64,000 bases of DNA, taken from the NCBI GenBank assembly GCA_963070105.1, contig OY718808.1, positions 8,892,898 to 8,956,897 of the forward strand. Direction: 5' to 3'. The position numbers and the translations under genes were made by a program. Under the pieces are notes generated by a model. That model ran no database searches. It had not been told where the DNA came from and saw nothing but the letters and a program-made list of their open reading frames with translations. Position 1 is the first letter of the stretch, and each line of letters starts with the position of its first letter. Shown one piece after another: positions 1-12,580 of the stretch. The stretch is from Litomosoides sigmodontis. Its lineage: Eukaryota > Nematoda > Chromadorea > Rhabditida > Onchocercidae.

Positions 1-3000
1 TCCACTTCTTCCTCAGCACTAGTACGAGCTGAGTCACGCTTTACTTTACACGCATTTACACGCTTCAATTTCGGACTTGCATTATGTACTGGTATACGAT
101 AAAGCTTTAATAGATCTGGCGTACTCTTTGACGGTACACGTTGCTGCACTGGGTAACATTCAACAAAACCGAAATTCTCATCTTTCAGTGCAAATTTTTT
201 TGGAATTCGCGGAAGTGTAGCAAATCCCAAACAGGTGTCGGCATGCTCAGTTTTCGATACTACAGACAACTGATCCGTTGAACCGTTTATCCTGATGTCG
301 CTCATTGCTATTCCTGCTTGATCATCTCTATTTAGAGCTAAAAATACAAATTCACGAACACAAACACAATTTTCAACATTACATGCAGTAATTTACAAAT
401 CTCAACCACATTCAATGAAGGATATTTTTTACGTCTTACCGAAGTTCTCATTAGAACTAGCGTTCACACCGAATGCAACACGGAATTTGTGATATCTTTA
501 CCGTATCTTATGCAGCTCATATTCTTTACGAAAAAAACACCGCACCAATATTTTACAACAGAAAATAATCAGTGAAATAAAATGATGAATTTCATATTGT
601 CAAGATCAAAATATAAAATGGTATTCGATAACACAAAACACTCACATTCAATCATTTGCATATTCTTCGTCAATGAAATCTCAGTTTTTAGATCTGAAAA
701 TAAATTTTACTATATCTCTCACCACAAAGATGGCATACATTTGTGTTAGGAAGGCAGCGATCATCCTTGCTAAGTATAAGAATTTTGATTTAAAGAAGAA
801 AACTGCCTTGCACTATACACCAAAATGCGAACGAACTTCACTATGACCTACACTGCAAAATTGTTTGCCTTTCCAATGAATGACAACATAATTGCTAGTA
901 TATATAAAAATGATATGCGATGAATTCTAAACAAAAAATAACAAAAACCATACCGTACGGTTTAGAAATATCCTCGCACTTCAGATGTTGGCGTCTTTTT
1001 GGTGGCAATGGTTTTTCTTTCGGCGGCCTTTCTGACAATGTCTGTTGCAACTCAAAAATCATCGTTTTAAGCTTCAGTTCCCTTTCACCTTTTTTTAAGC
1101 TATAAAAAATTATGAGATAATGACAAAGTATGTGACTCATTGTGAGAATCTTAAATTAAGAAACCGGCAATCTACAAAAAAATTTTCATAAATTTACTTT
1201 TCTTCACGTTTTTGTAATTCTTCCGCTTTTCGGGACATTTCGCTTGCGATCGATGATATTTCTTCCATCATACTTTTCCGTAGCCTGTTCAAACTGCTCT
1301 CCAAGAACTAAGAATTGTGAAATCAACCAATGACAACAGTTTCTTTAGATATAAATAATTATACAATCTTTTTAGCAAAACGTAATGAAGATGATCCATA
1401 TGCATCTACAAATTTCGGGAGAAAACTCAATACCATCAAATGGAATAAACGAAAAGTTAAAGGTCCCTTTTAATCTATTTGAGGAAGCTATCGTAAACAA
1501 TTAGCTGAAAATTTATTCGAACAACTAGGATTTCATTGAAAACTACACTTTCAACACTTCATAAACGCTTATAAAACCATACGGTCTGATCATGTGGATC
1601 AGTTGTTCGAAATTTCTCGCCAAATTTCTCCAACTCGACAATTAATTCTTTGAATGTTGGCCTCTTCAGTGGATCATCACGCCAACAACTTTCAATTATA
1701 AGCCTCAAATCTGGTGGGCACGAAGAAGGGATTTTTTGTTTCACGAATGTTCCAATCTAGAAATATTTTCCAACTGTTCACACATGCACGTATTAACTTC
1801 ATGACGTACCACCAGTAAAAAAATAAGTCATCATGAAAAACAAACTGAACTGAACCTGCAGTTGCACTGCCCCGGGACCTAAGCCTTCGAATGGTGTTGC
1901 ACCGGTTAATACCTCCCAAAGAACCAGACCAAAGCTCCAAACGTCCATTGCTTTGGAACATTTACGGTCGCGGATTACTTCCGGTGCAAGGTATGGTACA
2001 GTACCCACAACACTCATCCTATAAAATGGAGTTTCTTTGCAAATGTTACGCTTCATTACCAAAATCTAATAAAATTTCGACTCTTTAATTCAAAATTGAT
2101 TTTGAACAAATTAAATAACTAATAAATGAAAAATTTTTGATAAAATTTGAATTAAATCCTACCTGCAATCAGCAACCCTCAGCTTTTTTGACAAACCAAG
2201 ATCAGCAATCTTTAAAGTAAGACAGTTCAATGCAGAACCGCAACATTTTTGGCAAATACCATTCCTGGCCTGCAGCGAATGAGCCAACTGTTCACCAGTG
2301 CTCGCATCCACATTCAACAAACAATCGCAAACTTTTTCCTTAATCAGGACTGAAATTCACATTTTTATTGCAAAAATACAAAAAAAAAAATAAAATTTCC
2401 TGTCCAAATAATATGACAGAAAAAAGCAAAAGTGATAGATTACAGATTTAGGTGCCGTTCTCCGCCCCGCCATTTGGATTCTAGAAATTTTTTGGCGTAT
2501 GAATAGTATCCTCTCATCATAATGAAATATAATTTGACATATAATATACTAACACACATAATAAACTTTTCAGTTTATTAAAAGCATCTATTCCGTAATG
2601 AAGAATATGTCACTAGGCAACGAATTCGCACAATTCAGTGTAATAATTTACACTAATTAATCGAATAAAATACTCTCCCGAAGAATCGATTTTGATATTT
2701 ATACGTAAAGAAAAAGATTTTCTAAGACAACAAAAAAAAATTACCATTGGCCGCTTTCAAATCTCTATGAAGAACATTTAAACTATGCAAATAGCCCATT
2801 CCACGAGCGACTTGAACACCCCAGTTACTTATGATTTCTTCCGAAAGTGATATGTTCTTCTTACTAGAACATATTTTTGCTAGTGAATCTAAAAAACACA
2901 TATAAGTATAAAAATCGTAGCAGAAAATCAAAAAATTAATAAAAGTACTGAAATCTGATCTAATAAAAATTACAAATACAAGAGCAAAAGAAAACGTTAA

Positions 3001-4430
3001 CAGCTAACCTCTACAAAGCTCGAGAACTAATGCGGGTTCATCACCAACAATAACACCATACATTTCAACAATATTTCCGTGATCCAGCATTTGAAAGATA
3101 CTAGCCTCTTCACGAACTGCTGAAATATTTGGACTAACACTAGAAGGAACAAATACCATGTAGGATTTCTTTCATATGGAGCAAATGCATTCAACAATCG
3201 GTAATAAACACTATTTACTATTACTTCGAACATAATCCATAACTTCCTTATCCTCTCATCTTGAATTTTTGGATTGTGACAATGTCAGCGTTTGAGCAGA
3301 ACTGAACAGAACTTTTAACTAGATAACTCACCCTCCAATATCTCTTTCTTACTAAATTTTGAATGTGGAATTTTCACAGCCACGTCCTGCAACAAAAAGT
3401 ACTGAAATATTTAACAGACCATATTTAAATGTCAGAAGAAATTCAACCTATGAGTTTGACAACACAAGAAGCTGGGAACGAAACAATTATCGTTATAAAT
3501 TCTCTTGTGCCCAAAACGTGGACAATGGAAATAATGGCCTCACATTAGATGGTATGTAGAAACATTTTCGGCTTTTAGCAATAGTAAAACTTAACAGCTC
3601 ATACACATGTGATACGCATGTGAGGTTCAGCATCACTTGGTGGATGATGTCGCCTTGACTTTAAGTTCTTTTAAATGGTAAAATCTTTAGGTACATATGG
3701 TGAGAAAAACAGTGATGACAACATGTTAAATCGCTTTCTTCCTGCCCTTTTTACTTCAAAAAGAAATCCAAGAAGTATTATTAACTCTACCTTTCCTTTG
3801 TAAATTGCTGATTTCACAACTGAAAAGCCACCGGCTCCCAACAAACCAGTAAACTGAATATCGCTTGAATCAATTTCCTTCGCCAAACCTTTCGCTAGTT
3901 GTACATGATTTTGGGGGAAAAATCCCTTTTTCCCACTGCCATCCAATTTTTCGCCGTACCACCAACCTTCTTCCCTAGAAAATAAAAGTTTCAATCTTCC
4001 ATTTTAGTTTGTTGCTCGAATGACTTCGTGATACCAATAATATTAGTTGTCAAATGTTACACACATGGTCTCTCGTTCTATTATTGTCCTGCTTCCGCAA
4101 AAGCGATTTACGTCGTTTGCTATAGACCTACATCAAACTTTATTAATATGTTATTCAGTACTGATCAACTACTACACTACTCGGTTTAACATTTATTACA
4201 AGGCTGAATTATCGGTTATCGGTGACTAAATAAAACTTGGTGTTAATCTAAAGGACAAAAAATTGCTCTAACCCATCTCGACGTATCACTTTAATCGTTG
4301 CCCCACGCTTCAACTTCAATTCATCTTTTCGTTTTGGCGTATAATCATAATTTGATTCAACCACAATTGACTTCTGTGATTTCAAATCATCATGACGAAA
4401 CCGAACATCATCTGTACTGATTTGTTTCAT
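1..4430 (-). CDS. mlk-1: Mixed-lineage kinase (MLK-type MAP3K), 3' end beyond window
   Basis: Eleven exons in transcript order: 4273-4430, 3791-3974, 3332-3386, 3009-3119, 2745-2888, 2163-2349, 1856-2018, 1583-1756, 1198-1307, 954-1099, <1-337. All junctions keep phase, giving about 589 residues before the window edge. An SH3 domain lies at ~23-80 (ends EEGWWYGEKLDGSGKKGFFP). The kinase domain runs ~92-390: glycine loop GAGGFSVV, beta-3 Lys in VAVK (~119), alpha-C Glu (~137), catalytic loop HRDLKAAN (~210-217), DLG at 267-269 instead of DFG, and PYLAPEV. A leucine-zipper-like heptad region follows from ~393. MLKs are MAP3Ks that activate JNK/p38 through MKK4/7-type kinases, and the SH3 domain is autoinhibitory in family members. 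A ~40-residue Cys-rich insert separates VLIKE from ADLG. The start at 4430 is the first clear ATG, but the frame stays open upstream, so the N-terminus is uncertain. Orthology to C. elegans mlk-1 is inferred from architecture. Confidence 0.9.
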
Positions 4431-4618
4431 TACATTAAATTTAACACTAGGACGGTAGTGATAACCCGTCCAGATTTATACCAAATAAATTTAGGAGACA
4501 CAACTCACATGACCAGGTACAACAGCATTTTCATAGAACAAAGTTAAAAACACTTACTGTACTGTCGAAAAAAAGTTAAAACTGATCAACATATACTGAA
4601 AAAAACACATACTGAAAA

Positions 4619-5332
4619 CTAACAATTATCGGAATCAAAACTAGCAAATATGTCAGCAACAGAACGCGACTTTCTTTTCGGCTGGGAAAATATTTCAGGC
4701 CGGTCTGGAACATTATCGCTCAATGATTCAACAGTATATGCATGCGAAGTTGATGGATCATCGATAAGTGTCTTCGACAATAAAACTTTCTAAAATAATC
4801 AACCGAAAGAATAGAAATTTATACTAAATAATCCCTTAAGATAATGAAATAGGAAAGGCTGCTAAAAAAAGTCTGCACAATGATCATCACAGTAGAGGCA
4901 CAAAATAATCATTCACAAAAATTTTTTTCGGCGTCCCTTCAATAGATAGATAAAAGTATGATCAGATGAAATCCGACAAGTTACTTCACAGATTGAAAAC
5001 TTAAGTGTCCTTTTCTCTCTCTTTCTTTTGGTGCAGTTAGCGTGAACTATATTGAAAAACATAAGAACCATCTGTGGCTAGAAAAAACCGAAAGCAACTG
5101 AAAGTTGCCAATCAAAGACGGAAAAAAGAAATTAACGCACCAATAATGAAATTTGTAAAGCTGAAGAAATCAAAAAAAAAAGTTAAAATTGAAGTCATAG
5201 GCCACAAAATTAAAAAAATACCTGAAGATCGACACGGTTTGGTACATGCTCTCTTCCACTTGATATACCTATAACCATTGGTTGATGAGGGCGAAAAAGT
5301 GTTGGTGCAACTGGTGTTTCCGGTGATTCCAT
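4619..5332 (-). CDS. Small two-exon protein of unknown function (93 aa)
   Basis: Exon 1 is 5222-5332 (ATG at 5332, donor CAG|GTATTT, phase 0) and exon 2 is 4619-4789 (acceptor TTTTAG, stop TAG). Together they encode 93 residues. The protein begins MESPETPVAPTLFRPHQP and ends with a basic-then-acidic stretch (QPKRKSRSVADIFASFDSD). There is no membrane segment and no signal peptide, and it is Pro/Ser-rich, so probably disordered. A T-rich acceptor sits ~10 bp upstream of the ATG, consistent with trans-splicing. It lies ~190 bp upstream of the MLK start on the same strand, so the two could share a transcript. I do not recognise the family. Support is splice-site quality, phase agreement and an open frame on both sides; homology would be needed to confirm it. 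Confidence 0.5.
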
Positions 5333-6316
5333 TTTTTTCGTCCTATAACAAACTGCGAGGAAAACTAGTCCCAATTTAGTACTAAATTATCTAATGCAAA
5401 TACGTCAAAACAGTTTAGATTATAAACATGAATTTACTTCATGCCTACAAAAAACTTCATTCGCTGAATTCTCTACGGTGCAAAAAATTATTCGGCAAAA
5501 TTTTTAGCCATAAATTTGTCAACAAATTAACTATGTATTTTAATGGAACATTTCAATAATTCAATAATAGACAACCTTGCTAAACCATATTGAATTGACA
5601 GTTTACAAAATATGTATGGAAGATAAACAAAATTATCTGCATAGATTGTATGATCGAATCTAAAGCTATTCTTTCTTTCGCTCATACACGGCTAGCCTTT
5701 GCGCAAGTAATTTTAATAAAGCAAAAAGAAGTGAGATTTTTCAGCCAAAGAGAAAACGGTCAAGAACCTTGGTAATGCTAAAAAATAAGCTATCGATTCA
5801 TTTATCCATGCAAGGCTAGCACCTCCGAAAGTTGAGGGAATAAACGTTTAAAACTGCTAACAACTCTCGAGAAGAGCAGAGTGTTTGCATGGATATAATA
5901 TTGATCTCAGCTGTATCGTTGACAATTTCTCGTTTCGGAACTCTAAATTATAGCATGAAGCACAATAACTACTGGTAAAATGGAACGGGATATAGCTAAG
6001 TGGAGTGGTTGTTGTCCGCAGGGAGACGACTGCACAAAATCACGAACGTAGTCGATGGTAGAAAGTGGGTGAGCTTCGTCTAAATTGTATTTTTGAAAGT
6101 TTCGCTAGAGAGCTTACGGTCGGGAAATTATCAGATTGTCTGATAGTAGCTTGCTGAGCAAGTTTGATTATTGTAACGAAATTGAAGTTTCCGGAAATTG
6201 CTGCACATGCTTTTGCTTGAAAACTAATTAATCGCTAAATAATTTTGTATCGTAACTCTCTGTATGTCATTAACTTGAATATCTTTTTTTATTTTCAGTT
6301 TGAAAGTGCTAGTAAA

Positions 6317-8157
6317 ATGATTCAGTTTATGTTATTGTTTAGCAGACAAGGAAAGCTGCGATTGCAGAAATGGTATGTGGCATATCAGGATAAGGTGAGT
6401 GACAATGTGTGATGAGGTTGGCAATTATATGTTTGAATGATAAGGGTAGTAGCATGTAAGAAGGTAGGTGGTGTGCAATGAAATCGAGATGTGTTGTATG
6501 AATATGTCATTTAGTATGATTAATGATATGCGTTCCGATCATTATTATATTAGTTATCGATGACGAGCTTTGGTGATATCCGCTAAGAATGGTGTTTTAT
6601 TTTTAGAATGTTGAGTTCAGATCAATTAGATTTTACAATGTTTGGAAGTAGTTTACAATATGTTACGCTTGTTATGGTGAGTTACGGATTGGAGTATGTA
6701 ATAAGTAAGCAATATACAAGTATGTGGCTTCTAGTTCTAGACTAAAATTTAAAAAAACTTTGAAAATTAGGCGAACTCTAGAAATAAATGAGTAAAGAGA
6801 TCAGCGACTATACTAACTGTACAGAAATAATGTACTGGACGCTAACCAAGTCCAGATTCAGAAAGCAACTCAACTCAGAAGTAAGAAAACCATTCAATGG
6901 TGGGAGAAAAAGACCAGGAATATGATGTGAGTTGTAATTCTAACTACTTATAGGTGAAAAAGAAAATCACTCGAGAATTGGTTACAACAATTTTGGCTCG
7001 AAAACCGAAAATGTGTGCCTTTCTGGAATATAGGGATCTTAAAATTGTTTACAAAAGGTTAGGAATGGAAATATTAGTTACTGTAGGTTGTAATGATTCT
7101 TTTGCTATCTCGTAATGGCGACATCAGTTTCTTGCTGCAACACCGAAATCAAAGTCATGTATCCGTTTTATATATCATGTATCGTTTTGTTTGTTTGAAG
7201 CATTTTTTATTTTCAAGATTATTTTGACACCACGAAATTCTCCATCTTATTCAGGTACGCATCGTTATATTTTTGTTGTGCAATTGAACAAACAGACAAC
7301 GAATTGTTATGCCTAGAAATTATACACCGATTTGTGGAACTATTGGATAAGTATTTTGGCAGTGTAAGTTCCTGTCAAATTTATTCATTTTCTCCACTCC
7401 GCTTTTTTTCAAAAATCCGTTATTGACTTCGCTGTACCCATAGAAGTTTTACACAGTTGAGCAGCGGAGTGCATCGCAAAGAAAGAAGCGAAATAAATGA
7501 CAAAATAATTCGGAAAGCCTCAAATGGTGTTATTCTTTGCCAAATATCGCAATCACTCAGTCTGCAGTGCAAGTTGTAAAATTGTGAAATCCTGTGTGTT
7601 CGCATTTCTCAAAAATGTAATGATTGAATTCAAATTTTTATAATGCTAGATTGGCTTTACAGGTTTGTGAATTAGACATTATTTTCAATTTCGAGAAGGC
7701 ATATTTTATATTGGATGAATTTTTGTTGGCCGGCGAAATACAGGAAACAAGTAAGAAGCAGGTTCTGAAGGCAATCGCAGCACAAGATCTCATTCAAGAA
7801 GTTTGCATTACATTTTCTGCGGCAAATTTATTTATGTTCATGTTAACCAGTTTTCATCCTTAACCTCTAATTTTTGTAGAAAATTAAAAAAAAACGTTGC
7901 AGAATAGTAACACTAGTGCTGATTGTAATTATTTCATTATACTTCGGCAACGAAGACATTTATTTCTTATCATCCTTAAAATACACAGCAGTTGATTATT
8001 TAGTGCAGCTGATTAAGGACATCGGAGAATGAGGACTATAGTACTTCATTATTAACTGCAGGTCGTTTTCCGATTATTTGAGCATTTACTTTTCAAAATA
8101 TTTCAATTTTAGGAAGAAACGCCGCAAGGATTCTTTGAGGACCATGGTCTTGGTTAA
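6317..8157 (+). CDS. aps-1: AP-1 complex sigma-1 subunit (clathrin adaptor small chain)
   Basis: Five coding exons: 6317-6394, 6954-7057, 7255-7363, 7663-7800, 8113-8157, giving 157 residues, the usual length for sigma-1 adaptins (~158). The protein opens [20 protein letters not shown] and contains the family blocks [53 protein letters not shown] and [20 protein letters not shown]. The single longin-like domain is the small subunit of the AP-1 heterotetramer, which selects cargo with dileucine signals for clathrin vesicles between trans-Golgi and endosomes. The last exon ([14 protein letters not shown]) is the variable tail. The first coding exon starts 18 bp after a TTTTCAG acceptor at 6297-6298, so the 5' UTR is spliced or trans-spliced. 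Followed on the same strand by TBCE. Confidence 0.97.
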
Positions 8158-8871
8158 GAGAGAGTACTTCGTCGATACGGTCTACGTTGAATGATTTTAT
8201 ACATTATTCATTCGGGATCTTTGTAATTATTATGATGTTTTCATTCTGGAAAGGCTTGAGTACAGCCGTATATTTTGTTATTGTAATTTTTAACCTATTA
8301 GAGTAATGGGAAAAAACAAGGAAGTATAGCTTTCAGGATTTTTTTGTTGAGTGAGTAAATGCCAGAAACCGATCAAGAGCTCAAGGTTATTTTTACATAT
8401 CCAATGTTACGGACAGCGCGAGATGAATGATATGAAGAATATTGTGCCAAAAAAAGGCAAGCTATTGGTTAGGTTCATAGGTTCATGAGATTTTTCGTTT
8501 CATATGAAACAGTTTAAATGTTTTTACTTTTTAATTTCGGTCATTTCCTACTTTGTATTATTCGTTCTTTCCACGAATTATTATCTCAATAAATTTTAAT
8601 CTTGCACAATGAAGCTATAAGTATATTACAACGTCTAATGCGTTAAATATTTTAATCAACGTTCACATAAATTGATTGTTTCGCACTATCGATACTTTTA
8701 AATAAAAAGCACCATCTAGGTAATTATTTTACAAATTATGCTGTTAAATAATTAGTATGTTTTTGTGTTGGTGGAAACTGTATGTTGATTAAATATTAGA
8801 AATTAAGAAGAATAATATTTTTTAGGATGTTGAAGAGTTGACTGTGCCATGATGTTTAGAAATGTAAATTA
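8158..8871 (+). other. Intergenic/3' UTR region between aps-1 and TBCE
   Basis: AT-rich, with no ORF having splice support. It holds the aps-1 3' UTR, the AATAAA candidate at 8588, and a T-rich acceptor at 8812-8825 for the TBCE message. Confidence 0.5.
8588..8593 (+). promoter_or_regulatory. Candidate poly(A) signal of aps-1
   Basis: AATAAA about 430 bp after the aps-1 stop codon and upstream of the TBCE trans-splice acceptor. The sequence is canonical; use is inferred. Confidence 0.35.
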
Positions 8872-8872
8872 A
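8812..8872 (+). promoter_or_regulatory. Trans-splice acceptor and short uORF leader of TBCE
   Basis: A polypyrimidine tract ending TTTTTTAG (AG at 8824-8825) precedes the TBCE ATG by 46 nt. The leader has two mini-ORFs: ATG at 8827 ending TGA at 8839-8841, and ATG at 8849 ending TAA at 8870-8872. The second stop overlaps the main ATG as TAATG. Use of a spliced leader is inferred from nematode biology. Confidence 0.5.
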
Positions 8873-11800
8873 TGGTAATGTTAGTTGTTGGTGATCGAGT
8901 TGAAGTTGGCGGTAATCGAGGAACGATAAAGTATATCGGTGCTGTTCAGGGGTATGATGGAGAATGGGTTGGTATTGACTGGGACAATCCTGAGAGAGGA
9001 AGGCATGATGGTTCCGCGAAAGGAAAACGATATTTCCAAGCAAAGTTCGTTACTTCAGACTTAAATTCAATCGATTTCTAGTACTTGCACTCTTCCCTTC
9101 TTCAGATCATTCAATGCATATGTTCGTAATAGACAAGAAATAAATTATAATTGGAGCTCTTTTGCATATTCATCGTTCAATCCTAAGTGCCTTATAGGTG
9201 CAGAATAAAGGGAAAAATTGGGTGACAATAATTAAAGTAGGCGTAATATAGAAGAGATATTCTAACTGCGAAATCTTTAGTTCTGCGAAGAGTGCTTCAT
9301 TTATTCGATCCAGCGCAGTTAACCTAGGGAAGAATTTACTGGAAGAAATGTGCAATAGATATGTCAATCTCAAGCAATATGATGCAGTTAAATTTGGGTC
9401 GACGAATGTGGATCTTGTAAACATGAAGAAGATATACGAAAAACAGAAGTCTGCTTTGATGTTTTGTTGAAAAGTCTCAAGTGAGAATGAAAAATAAGGT
9501 AGTATTAACAGGAATTGTAGAAACATGTTACAAGGAATACAATGGGTACATATAGAGCCATCAATCATGTTTTTTCATAGAAGTTCGCCTGCTGTCATTC
9601 GGCTGTGGTCAAATCTTGCAGTATTATTTAGCGATATGTTCATTGCAATAGTATTCAGTGACATGTATATAGTGAATAGTGAGACCCTGGTCGGTAACTG
9701 TAAACAGAGTTTGATAGAGTGGTCATATTTTTCTACCTGAAGATAGATTCAGTGGAATATGCGGGTAATTTTATTTTAATATTTTTTTAGCAATCTGTGG
9801 GGATTACGAGTCGTAGCACTAGATAACATGAAAGTTTCGAAAGCTCCATCGAAGGGTTGTGAGCTTTTCACATATTGCACTGAACTTAACCTCCACAACA
9901 ATCTATTATCGCGGTGGTGCGATTTGTTGGATATTTTATGTTTTTTCCCTTCATTGCGCTTCCTTATTGCAAGGTTATTTATCACTCGTTATATCTAGTT
10001 CATGGTCGCAATATTTTATTTCTAATTGCCAAACGATTAATACTTAAGTGTGCAACTTTTCCATCAGACCAAAATTAGTATACGGAGTGTCCAGTTCTTC
10101 GATATTGTTGTATATGGAAAACTATACTTTGGAAAATACACACAATAAAATGTAGAATGGATTGAAATGCAGCTAGTTCCACTTATTAGCAGAGTAGTAG
10201 TCGAAAAGTGTGGTAGAAACTATCATGGTGTGTTATGATATTATCAGGGTCTGAAAAGTTAACAGAAACTACACTGAAGTTGTTTCTCTAGAGGCTGTAA
10301 TATATCCATTGTTTAAGTGTAATAAATAAATATATATATATTTATTTGAGTAGAATTTAGTCATAACTATATGGAGAAAGAAATGAAGTCAGTTGTTGAT
10401 GAGCGAACAGTGTCAGCTCCAATCAGTACCTTAGCACTCGGCGAATGCCATATTGAGGAAATCACGGTACTATTTTACTATTTTTGTTAGTATTGCCTCA
10501 CACTAACTCAAAATATCAATATTTTCAATATTTTGGGTCATTTTGCTTGCGAATAAACAATGGCAGTTTTTTCGATCCCATATATATATAATCTATTAAT
10601 TTTACTTAAATCACAGTTATTTTCAGGCTCAGAGAATTATGCATTTCTTCCCACGTGTACGAGAAATTCATTTAGATCGAAATGACTTGAAATGCTTTGA
10701 TCCAGGAGAATATGGTAATTGTTTGGAAAGCATTGATTTAGAGGGAAATCCAATCAGCGATTTCGATTGTCTTCACATTTTGTCGGCTTTGCCGAAGTAA
10801 GTATTTGTCATTGTCGTTTACTATCTTCGTGGTCTTCAATCAGCAATTGTTAATATATTTATATTATTTAAGCTTTGTTTATTAATTTTAGTCTTCGAAA
10901 TCTAAATGTGACCAATTGTGGTCTTCGTCATATCTACTTTCCAGATGGCGTTAGATTCAATTCATTATCTTCAATCAACATTAAAGGAAATCCTTTAAAA
11001 GATGTGAGTCCATAAAAGGTTTTTTTATTTGAAGCAGTTTTAAAATTTCATGTTATTAAAAATTTAATTGAAAGAAATTGATTTCTTACCATTAAAATAT
11101 ATAGAGAAGTGGACTGCAATTTCGCATCAGTATATTGAATGCGTTTAGTTTTTTTTGGTTTTTCATTCCTTATCATTCAGAGCGTTTAGTAGTGTATAAA
11201 TCCTATATTATTAATGGTGCATGTTTTCGCTTTCAGAAACAGTGGATTCTAGAATTAGCAAAACTCCCAAAATTGGAAAAATTATGCCACTCTGATAATG
11301 GCAGTGCTGATTTCGGAATTGACCTTCGCGAAATCATTATTGCAATCATACCTCAGCTCGAATACTTGGGTAACTCGAAAATAAGTTGTACAGAAAGGCA
11401 CTCTGCTGAAATGCGCTTTCTGAACAAATTTGGTACATCTCCGATAGCGGAAGAAAATCGTACTACTGTAGAGAGGTAAAAAAGTTAAAAAGGTGTACTG
11501 ATGCATTTATAAATGCGAGTCCGAATGGACGGAAATACGATGGTTTTTATATGATACAGAAAAGAATTAATGATGCATATCACTATTTATTTTTTGAACT
11601 GAGATCGACACTACGTTTTTTCCAATATAAATGGTATTTTAATATAGATTAATCAAAAAACATGGTGAGCCGAACGACCTTTCGTTATTATCTGCTTGTG
11701 GCGGAATGGATTTATTGAAATTGAAGTTATCGTATGAAGGAAAAGTTGTGGAACGTTCACTTCCCGGAACAGTTACTGTGCAAAGGCTAATCGGTATTAT

Positions 11801-12158
11801 CAGCAGACTTTTTCATCTTGATGCCAGGAAAGTAAGCTTTCTTATAGTAATCTTTAAATAGTGAGACTGAAGTCTTTAAATATTGCTTGCACCAGTAAGA
11901 AAAGTTTTCTATGCTGCTCGCTCAGTATATTATTTCATCATCGTGTTAGAATTAATACAGACTGATCTCACATATGTGCATTGGGTCGTTCAATTGTTTA
12001 TCATTTCCAATAAGAAAAGTAAGATTATCAAAATTTTATAGATCGTGCTTCGAACCTATGGCTGTCGCGGATTTGTAATGAATTTGGATAAACCATCACG
12101 ATCATTGGATTTTTATTCGTTGTCAAATGAGGATACTATTTATGTTACGGTTGTGTGA
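8872..12158 (+). CDS. TBCE: Tubulin-specific chaperone E (tubulin folding cofactor E)
   Basis: Eight exons: 8872-9044, 9281-~9448 (or 9460), 10361-10466, 10627-10796, 10892-11003, 11237-11475, 11648-11831, 12042-12158, encoding ~422-426 residues. The N-terminal CAP-Gly domain (~1-75) reads GAVQGYDGEWVGIDWDNPER then GRHDGS, and the join into SASFIRSSAVNLG matches the family. Leucine-rich repeats follow (FPRVREIHLDRNDLKCF, LRNLNVTNCGL, SINIKGNPL), then LPKLEKL..., and a C-terminal ubiquitin-like domain (VTVQRLIGIISRLFHLDARK ... LDFYSLSNEDTIYV). TBCE works with cofactors C and D to release native alpha/beta-tubulin, its CAP-Gly binding the alpha-tubulin tail. All phases agree; only the exon-2 donor is weak (GTCTGC or GTTTTG), so a few residues there are uncertain. 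Confidence 0.93.
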
Positions 12159-12580
12159 AATCTTCTTATGTCAGCCTTAACTGTTAATACTTATACCAGT
12201 TCAAGTTTTAAGTTATCTTCCAGTGTGGTAGAATCGTTTCATGAAGTACAGTTATTGTTTAATTATTGCTTTCTGTTTTCTATATGGAGTTAATCGTTAA
12301 ATTATTCATACATTCGTTATTCACACACGAATTTTAAGTGCATTGTGAATATTTCAACTGAAGAGTAAGATTAAATATTGATCTTTCACACGACTGAATA
12401 TCCTGAACATTTATATGTCACTTTTGTTTGCACCGTGTATCGCTTGATAAAATTTGTTTTGTACATTTGCTTTTTCATGCCCTCGCCGGTATATAAGCCA
12501 ATGGGAATATGAATAGTGGATTTTGAAGTTATGTTTCAGACTTTATTCAAGCTTTGATTAATCTCTGTCTTTGTTTCATG
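12159..12580 (+). promoter_or_regulatory. TBCE 3' region and trans-splice acceptor of the cyclin gene
   Basis: 422 bp between two co-directional genes. An acceptor TTTCAG (AG 12538-12539) lies 41 nt before the cyclin ATG, so the cyclin message could be processed from a shared transcript or made from its own promoter. No other coding signal was seen. Confidence 0.4.
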
